From positions 248,001 to 312,000 of the forward strand of contig BROG01000519.1 in the NCBI GenBank assembly GCA_030159075.1: 64,000 nt of DNA. The letters are read 5' to 3'. Of this stretch, positions 1 to 12,016 are shown piece by piece. The notes under the pieces were generated by a model that was not told where the DNA came from, ran no database searches, and saw nothing but the letters and a program-made list of their open reading frames with translations. Origin of the DNA: Atrina japonica (lineage: Eukaryota > Mollusca > Bivalvia > Pterioida > Pinnidae). Position 1 is the stretch's first letter; each line of letters starts with the position of its first letter. The translations under genes and the position numbers were made by a program.

Positions 1-300
1 GCAGTCCTAGCACAGCTAAATAATGTCAGGTATGGTATATATAATCTTGTTATGTCACCTGAGTATCTGCAGTCCTAGCACAGCTAAATAATGTCAGGTG
101 CAGTATATATCATCTTGTTAAGTCACCTGAGTCGCTGCAGTCCTAGCACAGCTAAATAATGTCAGGTGCGGTATATATCATCTTGTTATGTCACCTGAGT
201 CGCTGCAGTCCTAGCACGGCTAAATAATGTCAGGTGCGGTATATATCATCTTGTTAAGTCACCTGGGTCAATGAGGACCTAGCAAAACTAAATTCAGTGA
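1..300. repeat. 68-bp tandem repeat, about 4.3 copies
   Basis: The unit starting gcagtcctagcacagctaaa recurs at positions 1, 69, 137 and 205, then decays after about 273. Copies differ by only a few substitutions. The array touches the window start, so its true length is unknown. It lies in an intron of the Asp-tRNA synthetase gene. Confidence 0.9.
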
Positions 301-899
301 ATATTCCAGCTCAACTTTTTCTATTTTGATTCCATAGTTGGTTGTAAAACTTCTGAAAAAAATTCTCAAGAACACACATTATTAATTTTTAATTTTGATT
401 TGCATACTGATCCCTGACAGTGACTAAGTATTATTTATGATTTTCCATTGTTTTTCTGCATTTATTGTTTATTATTTATATACAGAAATGTCCATTTGCA
501 GCATATGTTTTCCTTTCAAATCATAAAATTGAGTTCAGCTTGTAGCGCTTTTTCCAGATTGATTTAGGTCTGTTAAAAGGACCCAGTTCCAATGACAAGA
601 CTTATCATCATGTGGGATGTATGTGTAGGATAGTTAACTAAAAGGCTTGAGTGTGGTAGTGAATCCACTATGTGTTTGTGGGCATGTTAAAGGCTTGAGT
701 ATGGAGTTATATCCCCACATTATATTGTAACCATTGCTGTTCTGCAGGATGTGATTTTTGGAATGTATAAATGCCTTCTCAAAAAACCACATCTCTTCCA
801 CTGTGGTATATAACATCAGTAAGGTAAAGAAAATAAAATTTGTCAAATTTATGAACCTTGCAAAGGTGGTAAATATCTGTTCTATCTGTTTGTCTTCAG

Positions 900-1034
900 C
901 TGCATCAGAGGGTGGAGCCAATGTTTTCACAGTTTCGTATTTCAAAACGAAGGCATACCTAGGACAATCTCCACAGCTTTACAAGCAAATGTGTATGTGT
1001 GCTGACTTCGAGAAAGTGTTTACAATTGGTGCAG
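900..1034 (+). CDS. DARS1: DARS1 exon: start of class II catalytic domain
   Basis: Acceptor tgtcttcag, donor gtaagc. Enters with two bases completing an Ala codon, encodes [15 protein letters not shown] through [12 protein letters not shown] and leaves one base of the next Val codon. Matches the active-site entry of eukaryotic AspRS. Confidence 0.96.
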
Positions 1035-4000
1035 GTAAGCTTTTCTCCCATATATTCTGAAATATCTTTCAAAATTATGTATTAATAATATCCTATTCAA
1101 CAGAATAATCAGATTGATTTCTATGGAATCAATAAAAAGTAAAATGTCTACTATGATAATTCAGGGGTGAACAAGTTTAAAATGAATGTGAAATTTGTGT
1201 AGCATTTAGATTCCAAGACATACCCTCTGATTTCTGACAGTGGACTTTACCATTCTTTGAAATGGGTGAGTCCAAATGTGGCAACAGGGGTCAATGTTTT
1301 AAGATGTTTATGTCACCTGTGCTAAAGACTCATGGTGATTTATAATTATCATCTTTTGACTGTTTTTGTGTATTGTTAGCTTTAACACATTTTCAACAAC
1401 TTCTTCTTAAGACAGCAAGCCCTGGAAAACAATAGACTTTTCCGTAAATCAATGATTTAGGCCAGTCCAACTGTGTCTTTAAGAGTGATTGAGTTAAGAG
1501 CCAATGGGCCAATTTTAACCCAACATGGATGGAACTATCACCATGTGAAGCCCTATAAAGTTTGCAAGCCCAAAGGATCTGATACTTGTGGCAGCTAAAA
1601 AGTATATATGAAAATTGGTACATCTGTGTAAATCTGTTTCTTATGAACCAATGATCAGCATGTTCTCCCTGTGATTATACATTTCCCTTAAGTGAATGTT
1701 AAGGCCCATTGTGCCTCTTGTTCATACTTTTTCATCTTGATACAGGGACTCGTCACAAAAATGATACATCTCATCAACTGAAACATTCATCCTGTATGTG
1801 TGTAAGTCTTTTGACCAGTACTGTAAATTTTGTTTATTTCAGTGTTCAGGGCCGAGGATTCAAACACACATCGCCATCTTACGGAGTTTGTGGGACTGGA
1901 TATGGAGATGACATTTAAGTACCACTATCACGAAGTACTACGAGTCATAGGTGACATGTTTGTCAGTATTTTCAAAGGTCTTCGTGACAAGTGAGTTGGC
2001 CCGCATTTTTGTTTCAAGTGTTTTTGATTGTATGAATTATGTTTTCAAAGACTTATGCATCGTAAAATAGAAATCTGGTATTAATTATATTGTAATTGGA
2101 GTATTGCTTACATTGAATAATCTGGAAGTCGATGTTGATTATGAACATGGAGTATATTTGTTCATATATCTATCAGAGAATAGACAGGTTAGAGTCCCAC
2201 TGGAACCTAAGCTGATTTTTGTGAGAAAGTTTGCCACTTTATTTGCGGAAGGCTGGTGGTCTCTTCCTGGGTACATTGTAATCAGATTCTCTCCTCCACC
2301 ATCAAAATCTGAAAAATTGTTGAGTGTGGTGTAAAACACTATTCAAAATTCATAAAATCAGAGAATAGATATATAATTTCTATTTTATCAACTTAAATGA
2401 TTAAAAATCCTGTGAAAAGGATATGATATAAAAAAATCTTCCTAATATTGACACAAAGAGTGGAGAATAACATATTTGGACATTTTTGGCATTCCAGTAC
2501 TTTACATTGATGTATTTAACCCTTTCACCCCTGGATATCCGAGTGGTATGCTCTTTTCTATTGTTTAAGACCATTTTGATATGGTCTGTAGGGTTGAAAG
2601 GGTTGAAGATAAAGAGATCAACTCCTCTCTCTCCCCTAATAATTAACATTAAAAAGAATCAAGAGAAATTGTATGTATACATGGTAATAGAAACTAGAAA
2701 ATTGGTGTTATTGATTGAATTATAGCCAGTTGTATGAAGGCGAGCAAATATATAAACTTTTGTGTTTTTCATGTTTTTTATTTTCAAGTATACTTAAATG
2801 TATTTTTGCAGCTATCAAGATGAAATACAGACTATCAACAAACAGTATCCCTCGGAGCCATTTAAATTTTTGGAACCAAGGTATTGTGCATCCAGTTAAT
2901 TTGGACACGGTCATTTAAAAATTTTGTTTGTATATCTTTTGTCTGTTTGACAGTTTTGCTTCCTTTTAAATATCTTATGACTACTTGAGGTGGTCTAGTG
3001 GTAGGGTGTTTGTCTTGCAAGCAGAAGGTCCCAGGTTCGTTTCCTGGTATCGGGTCATTCCAATGACTTCTGAGGTAGTGACTGTTTCTTCGACAAGTGC
3101 TCGGCATACAAAGTGGAAGTCACAGGTCTTTTGTAGGTCCTGTATCGCACGAGGCATGGAATGTAAAAGAACCCTCGTTGCATTGCTGTCAGTCCATATC
3201 AAAGGTCAAAATTTGTGGCACTTCACCTAGAGTTGGTGACGTCTCAATAAGTTAAAAATAAATTCTTGACGTGTGTAAAACAACAAACAAACAAAAAATT
3301 TACATATCTTATATTTCTTTCCTCAAATGATTTAGTATGTTTCTTTATAATCAATAAGATAGAAATTGTCAGGTGGCCCTTTATGGGAGTTACATCCACA
3401 TTGAAGTGGATTTTTTCTGCTTTTGACTATTTTTGACTATCATCTCGAAAATATGATAGAGATAAAATGACATAAAAATGTTCAACATGCAAGGTTCTAC
3501 ATGTCAAATGTAAAAGACCTTGATTTGTCAGGTCAGTACATATGGGAGTTATTTCCCATTGTAAGTATTTTGTCCATTAACTTGAATACCTTTTTATCGT
3601 CCAGAAAACAATGTCCTGTGTAACTTTTATGCCAATCAAGTCCGAATTTGGCTACAATCATCCTTAGGATGTTTTTCTTTTAAAATTAGATTATATTGAT
3701 TAAACAAACAATATGGTTGTCATGGCTAAAAATAGAAGATAGGTTTTTACACATGTTGGTACTTATGTCTTGGAAATTATACTGTAAAAGTGGGTATTTT
3801 TGTGTGTTATTAATTACAGTTTTCTTTCGCAAACTATTCCCATGTTGTTATGTTTGTACGCAATATCGGCAACTTCCTGTGACCAGTCCTTAATTAAATG
3901 ACATTCTTAGCACAACTGTGAGGCTGGTAAGTAGGGGGTTATTTAATGAAATGCATATTTAGTGTAAATTACCCCCCACACGTAAATTTCCATGCTTAAA

Positions 4001-7000
4001 GTAGTAAATATATCTACTACAAATTGTTCAGTAGGTCAGACTTGTGTGATGACACCTTTTTAGTATGTAATTACTAATTCTTTATCATGTTCATTGTTAG
4101 CTTGGTCTTGGAGTACCCAGAGGCAGTGAAAATGTTGCGCGATAATGGAGTTGAAATGGATGATGAAGACGACTTAAGTACACCTAATGAGAAGTTGTTG
4201 GGAAGACTTGTTAAGGCAAAGGTATACTGTCATGCTATTATCATGTATCTAATAAAAAACTCAATGTTGGTCTAATGGTAGACTGTCAACCTGCAAGTGG
4301 AAATTTCAAGGTTCCATCCCTTAGTGCCTAGTCATACTGTAGAAAAAAGTGACTGTCATCTTCAAGTGCTTAGTATTAGAAAGTCATGGGTCTGTCAGAT
4401 AAGACTTAAAACACAGGTCTCATGTCACAGCAGGTGTGGTACATAAAGTGAACCTTCATTGCATCGGTGTCACTCCCATAGCACAGGTCAAAATTTGTGT
4501 ACTGCTGGTCACATCTCCTGTTAAGTGAATAATTCTCTGCGTGATATGAAACAACGATAAAACAAACATGAAGGATCAAAATGATAATGTCAGTTTTTTA
4601 TTTAGAGGGTCCTTAAAGCTATATGGAATATTAGTACAATGATTTATATATCCCCTATATATAGTTGAACTAGTAACTCAATAACATTTCGACGTTTTCT
4701 TACTATGAGTCTCTTTCATCAAATTTATTGCTTTTGGAGATCACTGCAGGATTTATTAATTTTTTGTCTGACAGATAATCTGTTTTATCCATTTGTGGTT
4801 TCTGTTAACTCATTCAACCCTAAAGACACATTTGGACTGGTCTAAGTTATTGACTCACAGATCATTGTTTTTCAGTGCTTTTATGAGTTAAATACTTCAA
4901 GTTTCTTGTGTATGTTTCCTTTATATTAATGTGATCTCAGTTGGCCAGTCTTTGCTAGAGTTATGGGACTTTAGAATCTTCATGAACAACTTAGACACAG
5001 ATTCTTGTTTTCGATTATTTTCATTATCTCATTTCACAGAGTTGTCATTGGGTTATATGTTTTCTCTTTCAGTATGACACGGACTTCTATATATTGGACA
5101 AATTTCCCCTAGCTGTACGACCATTCTACACCATGCCTGATCCTAATAACTCGGTATGTATTGTTTCAGAGATGATTGACCTGAAATAATATAGAAACTG
5201 GAAATTGAGGAACTTTGATAGATATTCATGTTTTTATTTTTGTATAAAAAAAACAAATCTAGATTTGAAAATATTATTTCAGTAACCTCGCTTTATAACA
5301 ACCACATTTGTCTGTAAAAACAATCTTGATTGGCTAATTTTTGGGCTCAAATGTTTTTGAGTCCAGGGTAAGCCCTGTATGTTAATATGTAATTAATTTC
5401 ACTTCAGAAACAATCAAATTCCTATGACATGTTCATGAGGGGAGAAGAAATTTTGTCTGGAGCACAGAGAATTCACGACCCTGATCTGCTTACAAAGAGG
5501 GCTAAAGAGCATGGCGTCCGTATGTAGATGATTTCTTATACATTTAATCAGTATTCATGTCTTACATAGATGAATTGAGGCATTATGTAATTGTATGCAA
5601 CCTTTCTGGTCCTTATGTACATCCTGAAATTGCATCTATTGTCAATTTTAGGTCAGCTTTCCATCTCTGTCCTACCATGAGGGTCAAGGTCGTTAAATGT
5701 AGGTGTATTGTCATAAACTGTTGTTGATGTTGTTGTTGTATTGCTGTTTAACGTCCAACTCAAGAATCTTTTGCTCATATGGAGACGTCACCAAATGCCG
5801 ATGAAGAGCTTAAAATCATGGTCTATGCTTTCCAGTTACGGCCATTGAGCAGTGAGGGTTCTTTAATGTGCCAACACCTACTGTGAGACGGCAACTCCGT
5901 TTTTACTGTCTCATTTGAAGGACAGGAAAAGCCATCCGCCTCCACCAAGGCTCAAACCTGTGACCCTGCAATTGTGTATTGAGTCCTCTACCACAGCGGC
6001 TCTCTTGTCATAAACCACTGGTCAAGATCTAGTGGTAGAGACCTCAGCTCCTAAGCAGAAGGTACTATAAAAAGCTAGTGACTTGTTCCTTCACCAAGTA
6101 AAAGTCGATGATCTTTTGGATGAGACCTAAAAATGAGCTCCCACCGCAGGCCTTGCACATTAAAGAATCCTCTATACATTTGTCTCAGTCCTTAGCACCG
6201 GTCAGATGTTTGTGGAACTTCAATTACATCTTTAAAGGGATGCCATATAAGTGAACAATAGACCATTTTCGAGTTCTTACATAATCCGTTTTTGGATCTG
6301 GATTTTTTCATGGGCCACTTCAACTTTGTTAGCCCTTGCGATTTCCGGTATGTGTCCTTGCATCGATCAAGATGTAAAATGCAGTCATATTGTCATATTG
6401 CAGAATATTGTGTCATTTTTATTTATTGTATGAAATAGAGCATTTTATTCACTGACAGACGTAAAGACACATACCATAAATCGCGAGGGCCAACAAAGTT
6501 GAAGCTGTGCAAGAAAAATCCTGATCCAAAAATGGATTACATATGATGACAGCTGAAGATGACCACCAAGGAATAGATAATAAAGTTTTTGACCTCCAGT
6601 TTAGGCGACAGATATTTTATGCACATTGAGATATAAGATCAAGAGGCATATTGTGTTCAGTCCTTTTTTGGTCCCACTAATTGCATCTATTTGGTATATG
6701 CCAAATAACTGAAGTTTATTACCTTAAATTTTAACATAATTTCATATGATATTTTAGGTTGATTCAATCTAGGAAGAGTTCAATTATGGCCACACAGTTT
6801 GTTTTTCTGACCAATATTAGGAAATGTATATACTGTAATGCATGGGGGTATTTTACATGCTGTCACACCCTACTATGGCCAGTCCTGTATTAAACGAGGA
6901 TTCTTAGCACACCTGTGGGACTGGTAAGGGGAGATAATCTACATGGAAAAATATTCATCGGGTATTTAGTGTAGTTTATCCCCATGCCTAAAATTTCCAC

Positions 7001-9142
7001 ATTTACAGTAGCTAACAGTCACACATGCATGAGTTGCCAGTCCTTATTGTTATCAGACCAGTAAAATTTACAAATCACTTGTCTGATTGGATAAGTTAAA
7101 AAAATAAACAGGAGAAAGCATTATAAAACAATGATTTAAGTTAACAAAAACACTCTGAACTAATACTAATAGTATAAAATAGAATGTACATATTTATCTC
7201 TATTTTGCTCTGGTGCTACATGTTGAATCTCCGATTCAATGAATGTCTGATTAAACCAAGTGTTCAAATTGAATCCACTTACGAATTAAATCAAGTACAC
7301 ACACACTTACATAACCTCATGGTTTCTGGACCATTTTATTCAAACTAACTACGTATATGTAAAACAATACACAGATCATGATGTTTATAGGGAGAGTGTC
7401 AAAACTCAAAACACTACACTACAAATCACATTATATAATAAAACACAAGTTTTTGGAAACAAAAAAGTAGATATCCAGTCTGATTGCCTTGCAGGACATT
7501 TGAAAATTTTATGATTGTTATTTTTTCCTGTGACTTAACTTGTTTGCTTCTGAAACTTTACAGAACTAGAGACAATCAAGGCATACATAGATTCCTTTAG
7601 GTATGGAGCACCCCCACATGCTGGCGGAGGAATAGGTAAGACAACTTTTCAGTCTGGATACTTCATATTATGTCAATGAACAGTAAGCTATGTATACCTC
7701 TGTTAGTCTATAGAACAGGTTTGATTTGTCAGCTCTCTACTCCACATCCTGCTTCCTGTACAAGATGGATATAATGGCACTGGAGCAGTATCTAGCTTAT
7801 TGGCCATTTCTGCATTTTAGAACATGTTTTATAAGATTTTTGTTTGTTGAAATCTGCTGCACTCCATTATCAAAAGATTGTTCTGAAAAATCAGTGAGAG
7901 ATTGCAAGATGAAAGGTTGTATAATGATTTATATTCATTTATCAGTGACTGTCAGCGTGGAAAATGATATAACAGGTTTTAATTTAGAGAACATTTCAGT
8001 TGGTGACTCAAAATTCAAAATATGTACCAGTTTATACTGTCATTGGTCATAATAATTTGACATTCGATTTCCTTGAACTAGGAAATTCCTTGCATGGTGC
8101 CTCGATATAGAAATCAACTATTGTAAGTCTGGTTATATTGGCGAGAATTTTATTTACGTGTAATTTCGTGAATGCATTTGCTTGCGAAAATCAAATTCTC
8201 ACTTCATTTTCTGACCTGATACTGAAATAGAAACTGCAAAGCACAATACAATGTTCTTTTGCTTGATTATAGCCAACGGGCATAAAAGAAAAGGACAAGT
8301 TTTAGAAAACTTTTTTTTTTATTGAGAGTTCACAACACAGGTGTACGGAGAACTGAAGTATGATAATTACATGAAATTGGTGTTTCAAATCACAAAAGTA
8401 TCTTTTGCAATTAAATTTTGCAAAAAATAAAGTCAAGCGAAAATGTCTGAATTTATAGTAGCAAGAGTTGTTGTTTGGAACATGGTTGCAAACATGTTCA
8501 CTCAAAAAATGAATGTTGCGCAATTCATTCTCGCTGTCAATTTTATTTGGTCAATTTTTTAAACTACAATAGATAAAAAGATAATCCAAGCCAGTCATTT
8601 TCAAATTTTGTCGGACGCTTCTTTAGGGTAAGGGGAAAACAAATTGTGAATTTCATAATTTTGTGTTGGACAATAAATATCTCTTTCTTTACCCCTACAT
8701 ATGGTGCATTAAAGCAAAAAACATAGCTAGAAAAAGTATTAGGCCCTCTTCCAGAATTGCTGATATCGAAGGATTTGCATTGGAGTTTAGCCAAAAAACT
8801 GGTCAAGTGCCAGGAGAACAGTACATGCATTTATTTTCTGTCCCAACTTATTTTATCACTGAAATAAGATTATAACTGGCTTAATTTTCAAATTTGTTTG
8901 AAAGCATTATGATAGATATCAAGCTTGGCGATGAATGTCTAGCATTGCAGCCAAGAAGTAATTACTGATATACATTTATTTAAAATTAAAAATATTGATG
9001 AAATAAAGTGTTACCTACAATTGTATTACTTTAAGTATCTTTTGTTACAGGACTGGAGAGAGTAACCATGTTGTACCTAGGTCTGGACAACGTCAGGAAG
9101 ACTTCACTCTTCCCACGTGATCCCAAGAGGTTGACACCCTGA
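900..9142 (+). CDS. DARS1: Cytosolic aspartyl-tRNA synthetase, C-terminal eight exons (5' partial)
   Basis: Class IIb aminoacyl-tRNA synthetase that charges tRNA-Asp with aspartate in the cytosol; in animals it is part of the multi-synthetase complex. Coding exons: 900-1034, 1843-1990, 2812-2880, 4101-4221, 5073-5153, 5408-5519, 7564-7635, 9051-9142. All junctions are GT-AG and in phase, giving 275 residues to a TGA stop. The joined product closely follows the C-terminal half of animal DARS1, which is about 500 aa long: [13 protein letters not shown], the motif 2 region [79 protein letters not shown] (motif 3) and the terminus PRDPKRLTP. No break or missing catalytic motif is seen. The N-terminal anticodon-binding domain must be encoded upstream of the window. 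Confidence 0.97.
1843..1990 (+). CDS. DARS1: DARS1 exon: motif 2
   Basis: Acceptor tttatttcag, donor gtgagt. Encodes [18 protein letters not shown] and on to KGLRD. The FRAED core is class II motif 2, whose Arg contacts the ATP alpha-phosphate. Confidence 0.96.
2190..2345 (+). repeat. SINE family B fragment
   Basis: Shares 'gtgagaaagtttgcca', 'tcttcctgggtacattg', 'ctcctccacca' and 'gttgagtgtggtgtaaaac' in the same order as copies at 10388, 23863, 37115 and 62370. The tRNA-like head is missing here. Confidence 0.75.
2518..2604. repeat. Short palindromic-ended element (MITE-like), copy 1
   Basis: About 87 bp, starting aaccctttcacccc and ending gttgaaagggtt, so the ends are inverted repeats. 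Homologous elements lie at 25541-25632 (opposite orientation) and 31288-31373. Confidence 0.75.
2812..2880 (+). CDS. DARS1: DARS1 exon, 69 bp
   Basis: Acceptor tatttttgcag, donor gtattg. Encodes [20 protein letters not shown], matching the human [19 protein letters not shown] segment. Confidence 0.95.
2981..3298 (+). repeat. tRNA-derived SINE, family A, near-complete copy
   Basis: The head carries a box A-like tggtctagtggtag and a box B-like ggttcgtttcc, followed by a tRNA-unrelated body and a tail aaaacaacaaacaaacaaaa. Related copies lie at 4263, 5716 (reverse), 6014 and 18490. It sits in a DARS1 intron. Confidence 0.8.
3876..4000 (+). repeat. Dispersed repeat H, copy 1
   Basis: Shares 'gaccagtcctnnattaaa', 'attcttagcacanctgtg', 'ctggtaag' and 'tatttagtgtan' with 6874-7015, about 3 kb away in the same orientation. 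Family not identified. Confidence 0.6.
4101..4221 (+). CDS. DARS1: DARS1 exon: [14 protein letters not shown] segment
   Basis: Acceptor tcattgttag, donor gtatac. Encodes [19 protein letters not shown] followed by [18 protein letters not shown], strongly conserved in eukaryotic AspRS. Confidence 0.96.
4263..4570 (+). repeat. tRNA-derived SINE, family A, diverged copy
   Basis: Starts ttggtctaatggtagactgt, carries a degenerate box B (ggttccatccc) and ends gaaacaacgataaaacaaac. Same body order as the copy at 2981. Confidence 0.7.
5073..5153 (+). CDS. DARS1: DARS1 exon: [19 protein letters not shown]
   Basis: Acceptor ttctctttcag, donor gtatgt; phase 0 at both ends (27 codons). Encodes the aspartate-pocket segment ending MPDPNNS. 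Confidence 0.96.
5408..5519 (+). CDS. DARS1: DARS1 exon: [14 protein letters not shown]
   Basis: Acceptor cacttcag, donor gtatgt. Encodes [18 protein letters not shown] and [23 protein letters not shown] and the QRIHD core are typical of class IIb AspRS. Confidence 0.96.
5716..6005 (-). repeat. tRNA-derived SINE, reverse orientation
   Basis: On the minus strand it begins with a tRNA-like head (complement of gctcaaacctgtgacc and cctctaccacagcggctc) and ends in a CAA-rich tail (plus strand tgttgttgatgttgttgttg). The central 'gacgtcaccaaatgccgatg' and 'gggttctttaatgtgcc' resemble bodies of mollusc SINEs. Confidence 0.7.
6014..6245 (+). repeat. SINE family A, 3'-truncated copy
   Basis: tRNA-like head (ctagtggtagagacctcagc) and part of the family A body, ending without the CAA tail. 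It lies just downstream of the reverse copy, giving a tail-to-head SINE pair. Confidence 0.6.
6270..6552. mobile_element. Long imperfect hairpin, MITE-like
   Basis: The left arm, about 6274-6350 (tacataatccgtttttggat ... gatttccggtatgtgtcc), pairs with the right arm, about 6472-6548 (gacacataccataaatcgcg ... aaaaatggattacatatga). The arms are about 75 bases with some mismatches; the loop is AT-rich. No coding capacity. Confidence 0.7.
6874..7015 (+). repeat. Dispersed repeat H, copy 2
   Basis: Second copy of the 3876-4000 repeat; shares 'ggccagtcctgtattaaacg', 'attcttagcacacctgtg' and 'ggtatttagtgtag'. Same orientation. Confidence 0.6.
7564..7635 (+). CDS. DARS1: DARS1 exon: start of motif 3
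   Basis: Acceptor ctttacag, donor gtaaga. Encodes [20 protein letters not shown] and ends in GGGI, the first half of motif 3. Confidence 0.96.
9051..9142 (+). CDS. DARS1: DARS1 terminal exon
   Basis: Acceptor tttgttacag. Encodes [20 protein letters not shown] and [10 protein letters not shown] followed by TGA. The Arg of GLER is the motif 3 ATP-binding Arg. Confidence 0.96.
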
Positions 9143-9413
9143 AGTGGCGCCATAACCATGATGGTTCTGCCTCTTTTACTTCATTTCTTTGGGACAGGTG
9201 CTACAATTATTTATGCGGGAAGACATTTGGGTGAACGGATATATCACAGGATGAATGTTTGTGTTTTAAAGAATATTTGGAATGTTTGTAAGGGGACGTG
9301 AAAACTAAATAGACAAGACAAATTACACAATGTTTAAAAGATGATTGTGTATGTAATAAGTCTGTAATACGGGGATGGAGATGAGTTCTGGCAGAGCCAC
9401 CAGTATCTTAAAC

Positions 9414-9419
9414 AATAAA
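9414..9419 (+). terminator. Polyadenylation signal of DARS1
   Basis: AATAAA occurs about 270 bases after the DARS1 stop and is the first canonical signal in the 3' UTR. The transcript probably ends near 9435. Confidence 0.65.
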
Positions 9420-9435
9420 TTACATGGCATTACAG

Positions 9436-10387
9436 ATAAGTGGCTGGTGTTTGTTTTTCAAAAATCTGTATGTGTAAATTGCCAAATTTCAGAAAACTAA
9501 TTAAAATACTAATCAGATGTTTGTCATTGATTTGATTTTAGTCACTATTAAGTTTTGTTTTGTTTGTTTGTTTGTTTATATTATGGGAGATACATACATG
9601 CTTCAATATACCAATTAAATGTGTCGTCCCCACTTAATTTACATGAGAACCAATAATAAACAAAGCATTGACTCAGGGTATTTGGGGGGGTATAGTATTG
9701 AAATCATAAAAATCGTCACAATTTGCAAAAGCTAAACATAACGCTGGAAGAACATATTCAACAATTCCTTTGTATGCTAGAATCAGATTGTATATCCATT
9801 TGTCTGTCCATAGACAAAATTTATCAGCCTTTTCTTCACTTCATTATTTAATTGGATTATTTTTTAAAACAGCTCTTTGAAGTAGAAGTACCAAATGTAG
9901 TGGCGCCCTTAAATTTTGCCTATTTTAATTGAAAAAAACTTTTAGTTTGTGCATTTGCTCCTTTCCAATGACATGGTGATACCATATAATGATTAAAATG
10001 AAAAGACAACTATAATTAAGTCAACTTAAATCATCAGATGTTGATGAAATATTAAAAGGTTTACTACTTATTTTTTATGATATGCTAATTTCATTTTGCT
10101 CCTTTTCCAATGAGAATAGTCGTTAGAGAAATAGTTATTTCAGTGATATTTTTATAAGCTTTCCCCTTTGTGTTAAAACATTAGTGCTAATATAAATATA
10201 TTTATAGTATCAGAAAAGTTGAAATCTCAGAAATTGCAATTGTACAAAAGCTGTTTCCTGCCATATTACATTCTGTTTTTAAGTAATTCTTTATGTATGT
10301 GTATACATGATAATATCAGATTCTACAATAAATTATTATTATCAAACTCTTTCATTCAGTGTGTTTCACAAATAAGTGAATGCTGTT
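9436..10387. other. Intergenic, no feature seen
   Basis: AT-rich sequence between the DARS1 3' end and a SINE. Only short GTTT runs near 9556 and unconnected short open frames are present. I see no gene. Confidence 0.5.
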
Positions 10388-10612
10388 ACAAGGGCTTCGT
10401 TGGCCGAGTGGTTAGAGAAATACCCTTTAAACCATGAAGTGTCTTTGCTGGAATCTAAGCTGATTTTGTGAGGAAGTTCGCCAGTTTACTTGCGGAAGGC
10501 TGCTCGTCTCTTCCAGGATACATTCTCTCCTCCACTATTAAAACCTCGATGCCACCATATAACTGACAATTTGTTGAGTGTGGCGTAGGATACAATTCAA
10601 ACAAAAACAAAC
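10388..10612 (+). repeat. SINE family B, copy with tRNA-like head
   Basis: Starts gcttcgttggccgagtggtt, a box A like that of tRNA-Ser/Leu, then the family body 'gaggaagttcgccagtttac', 'tgcggaaggctgctcgtctc', 'ctctcctccactatt', 'gttgagtgtggcgta'. A short A-rich tail follows. Confidence 0.8.
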
Positions 10613-11904
10613 CAATGTTATATGCATAGCTCGGGTCATCACTCCATGACTTGTCAATGCGTGCAGACCTATAATAATTATGAGGGAAACTTTGCATGTT
10701 TCCTCGCGGAAAGCCTTTTCATGGGTAAATTGTTACCTGTTTTACCCTAACATTGTGAGTTTAATCTCCCTTAATCCTCCAGAGTTGTCAAGGCTCCAAG
10801 TTGACAAAGAGTGCAGCAGCTGTCTATACCTCTTTGATTGTTCAATTTTTCATGTGCTCAGTACATGGCGTGTGGAGTACTATTCTAAATCATATCGTTT
10901 CCAGTACTTGGATTTTTTGTACAGTTCGACAATCAGTGTCTATGTCTTGCATGTATGTTTAGAAAGATTGACAATAATTGTGTCTACAGTAGCTTAACAT
11001 ACGTTGAATAACATAATTTATCAACTCTGAAAAATGAAAGTTCTTGACAAAAATTATAATCAATGAAAAGATCTGTCAGTATTTCCAAAATACTGCCGCC
11101 ATCTTGCGGACGTGAGTAAAGAATTGAAACCAACGCTATTGACATTTAGCGGTTTGATATATTTCAGGACATTATAAACAACATTAATGAATTGTGACCC
11201 CAGGGTCAGTGTTATAGAGATAGGAAGGTTACCAGTAAATCCTATGCAGTCTCTCTATGTATGGACTTGGTAAGAAGTGCTGATAAGTGAATCCTACATA
11301 ATAACATAGGTACAACACATGGAGTACACTTACCGACAAAGCACTTAACACTAAACTGATAAAATAAATTACTACAATAAAGACAGATTTGTTTCCTGAA
11401 CTGAATTGATCGATTCACATAGATGACCGTGTCTGTATATTGTAGTAGTGTTGTAAAAATGAACACGTTAAATTGCCACAGGTTTTTTTATTGCTGTTTT
11501 TTAGTTAATGTACATTGTGAGTATGGCATTGATTTGAGACAATCGCCCCGCAGAGGCCCTTAAGATTTTACCTCGTTTGGAATTAATTGAACGAAAAACT
11601 ACAACTTTATTAGACGTTTGCAGAAGCGAAAACACAAAAAAATGAAAAATCGTCTAAAGAGCAATGCAGAGTGTAATAATGAGCATTTAAAAAAATATTC
11701 TGTTTCTTTTTACTACTTAGATTGATATTTTATAACAAAAAGAGATATACACAGACATAAAAATTCTTAAATTCCTATATAATTTGTGAACATTGCTTGA
11801 GACACCCAGGATTTGCACATTTTCAATTGCAGTTTATTAACTCAACCTTACTATTTGTACACGAATACCGCAATGGACTTTACCTTATTTTCTTACCTTA
11901 TTTT

Positions 11905-12016
11905 CACATTATATATAGGAAAATAAGATTTTATGCCTGCTCTTATTTGTTATTGAACATCAAGTACAAGAAGTAAAAGTAGAAAACAAATTAAAATTTT
12001 TTTTTTTTTTTTTTTG
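11905..12016 (+). repeat. Fragment of dispersed repeat F plus poly(T)
   Basis: 'aagattttatgcctgctctt' and 'atcaagtacaagaagtaaaa' match the 3' part of repeat F (compare 61845-61950 and 56700-56965). A run of T follows at about 11997-12016. Confidence 0.5.

Noticed and set aside
758..1060. 100-codon frame treated as a single ORF
   Set aside because: Only 900-1034 is coding (DARS1 exon); the rest is intron read-through.
2985..3060. Possible true tRNA gene
   Set aside because: Box A and B are present, but the sequence continues into a dispersed repeat with a CAA tail, so it is a SINE head.
7726..8052. 108-codon plus-strand frame in a DARS1 intron
   Set aside because: Lies between two well-placed DARS1 exons, shows no domain and no splice sites; chance open frame.
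10388..10460. Possible true tRNA gene (Ser/Leu-like start)
   Set aside because: Box A is present, but no cloverleaf or acceptor stem closes; the following body matches the SINE family.
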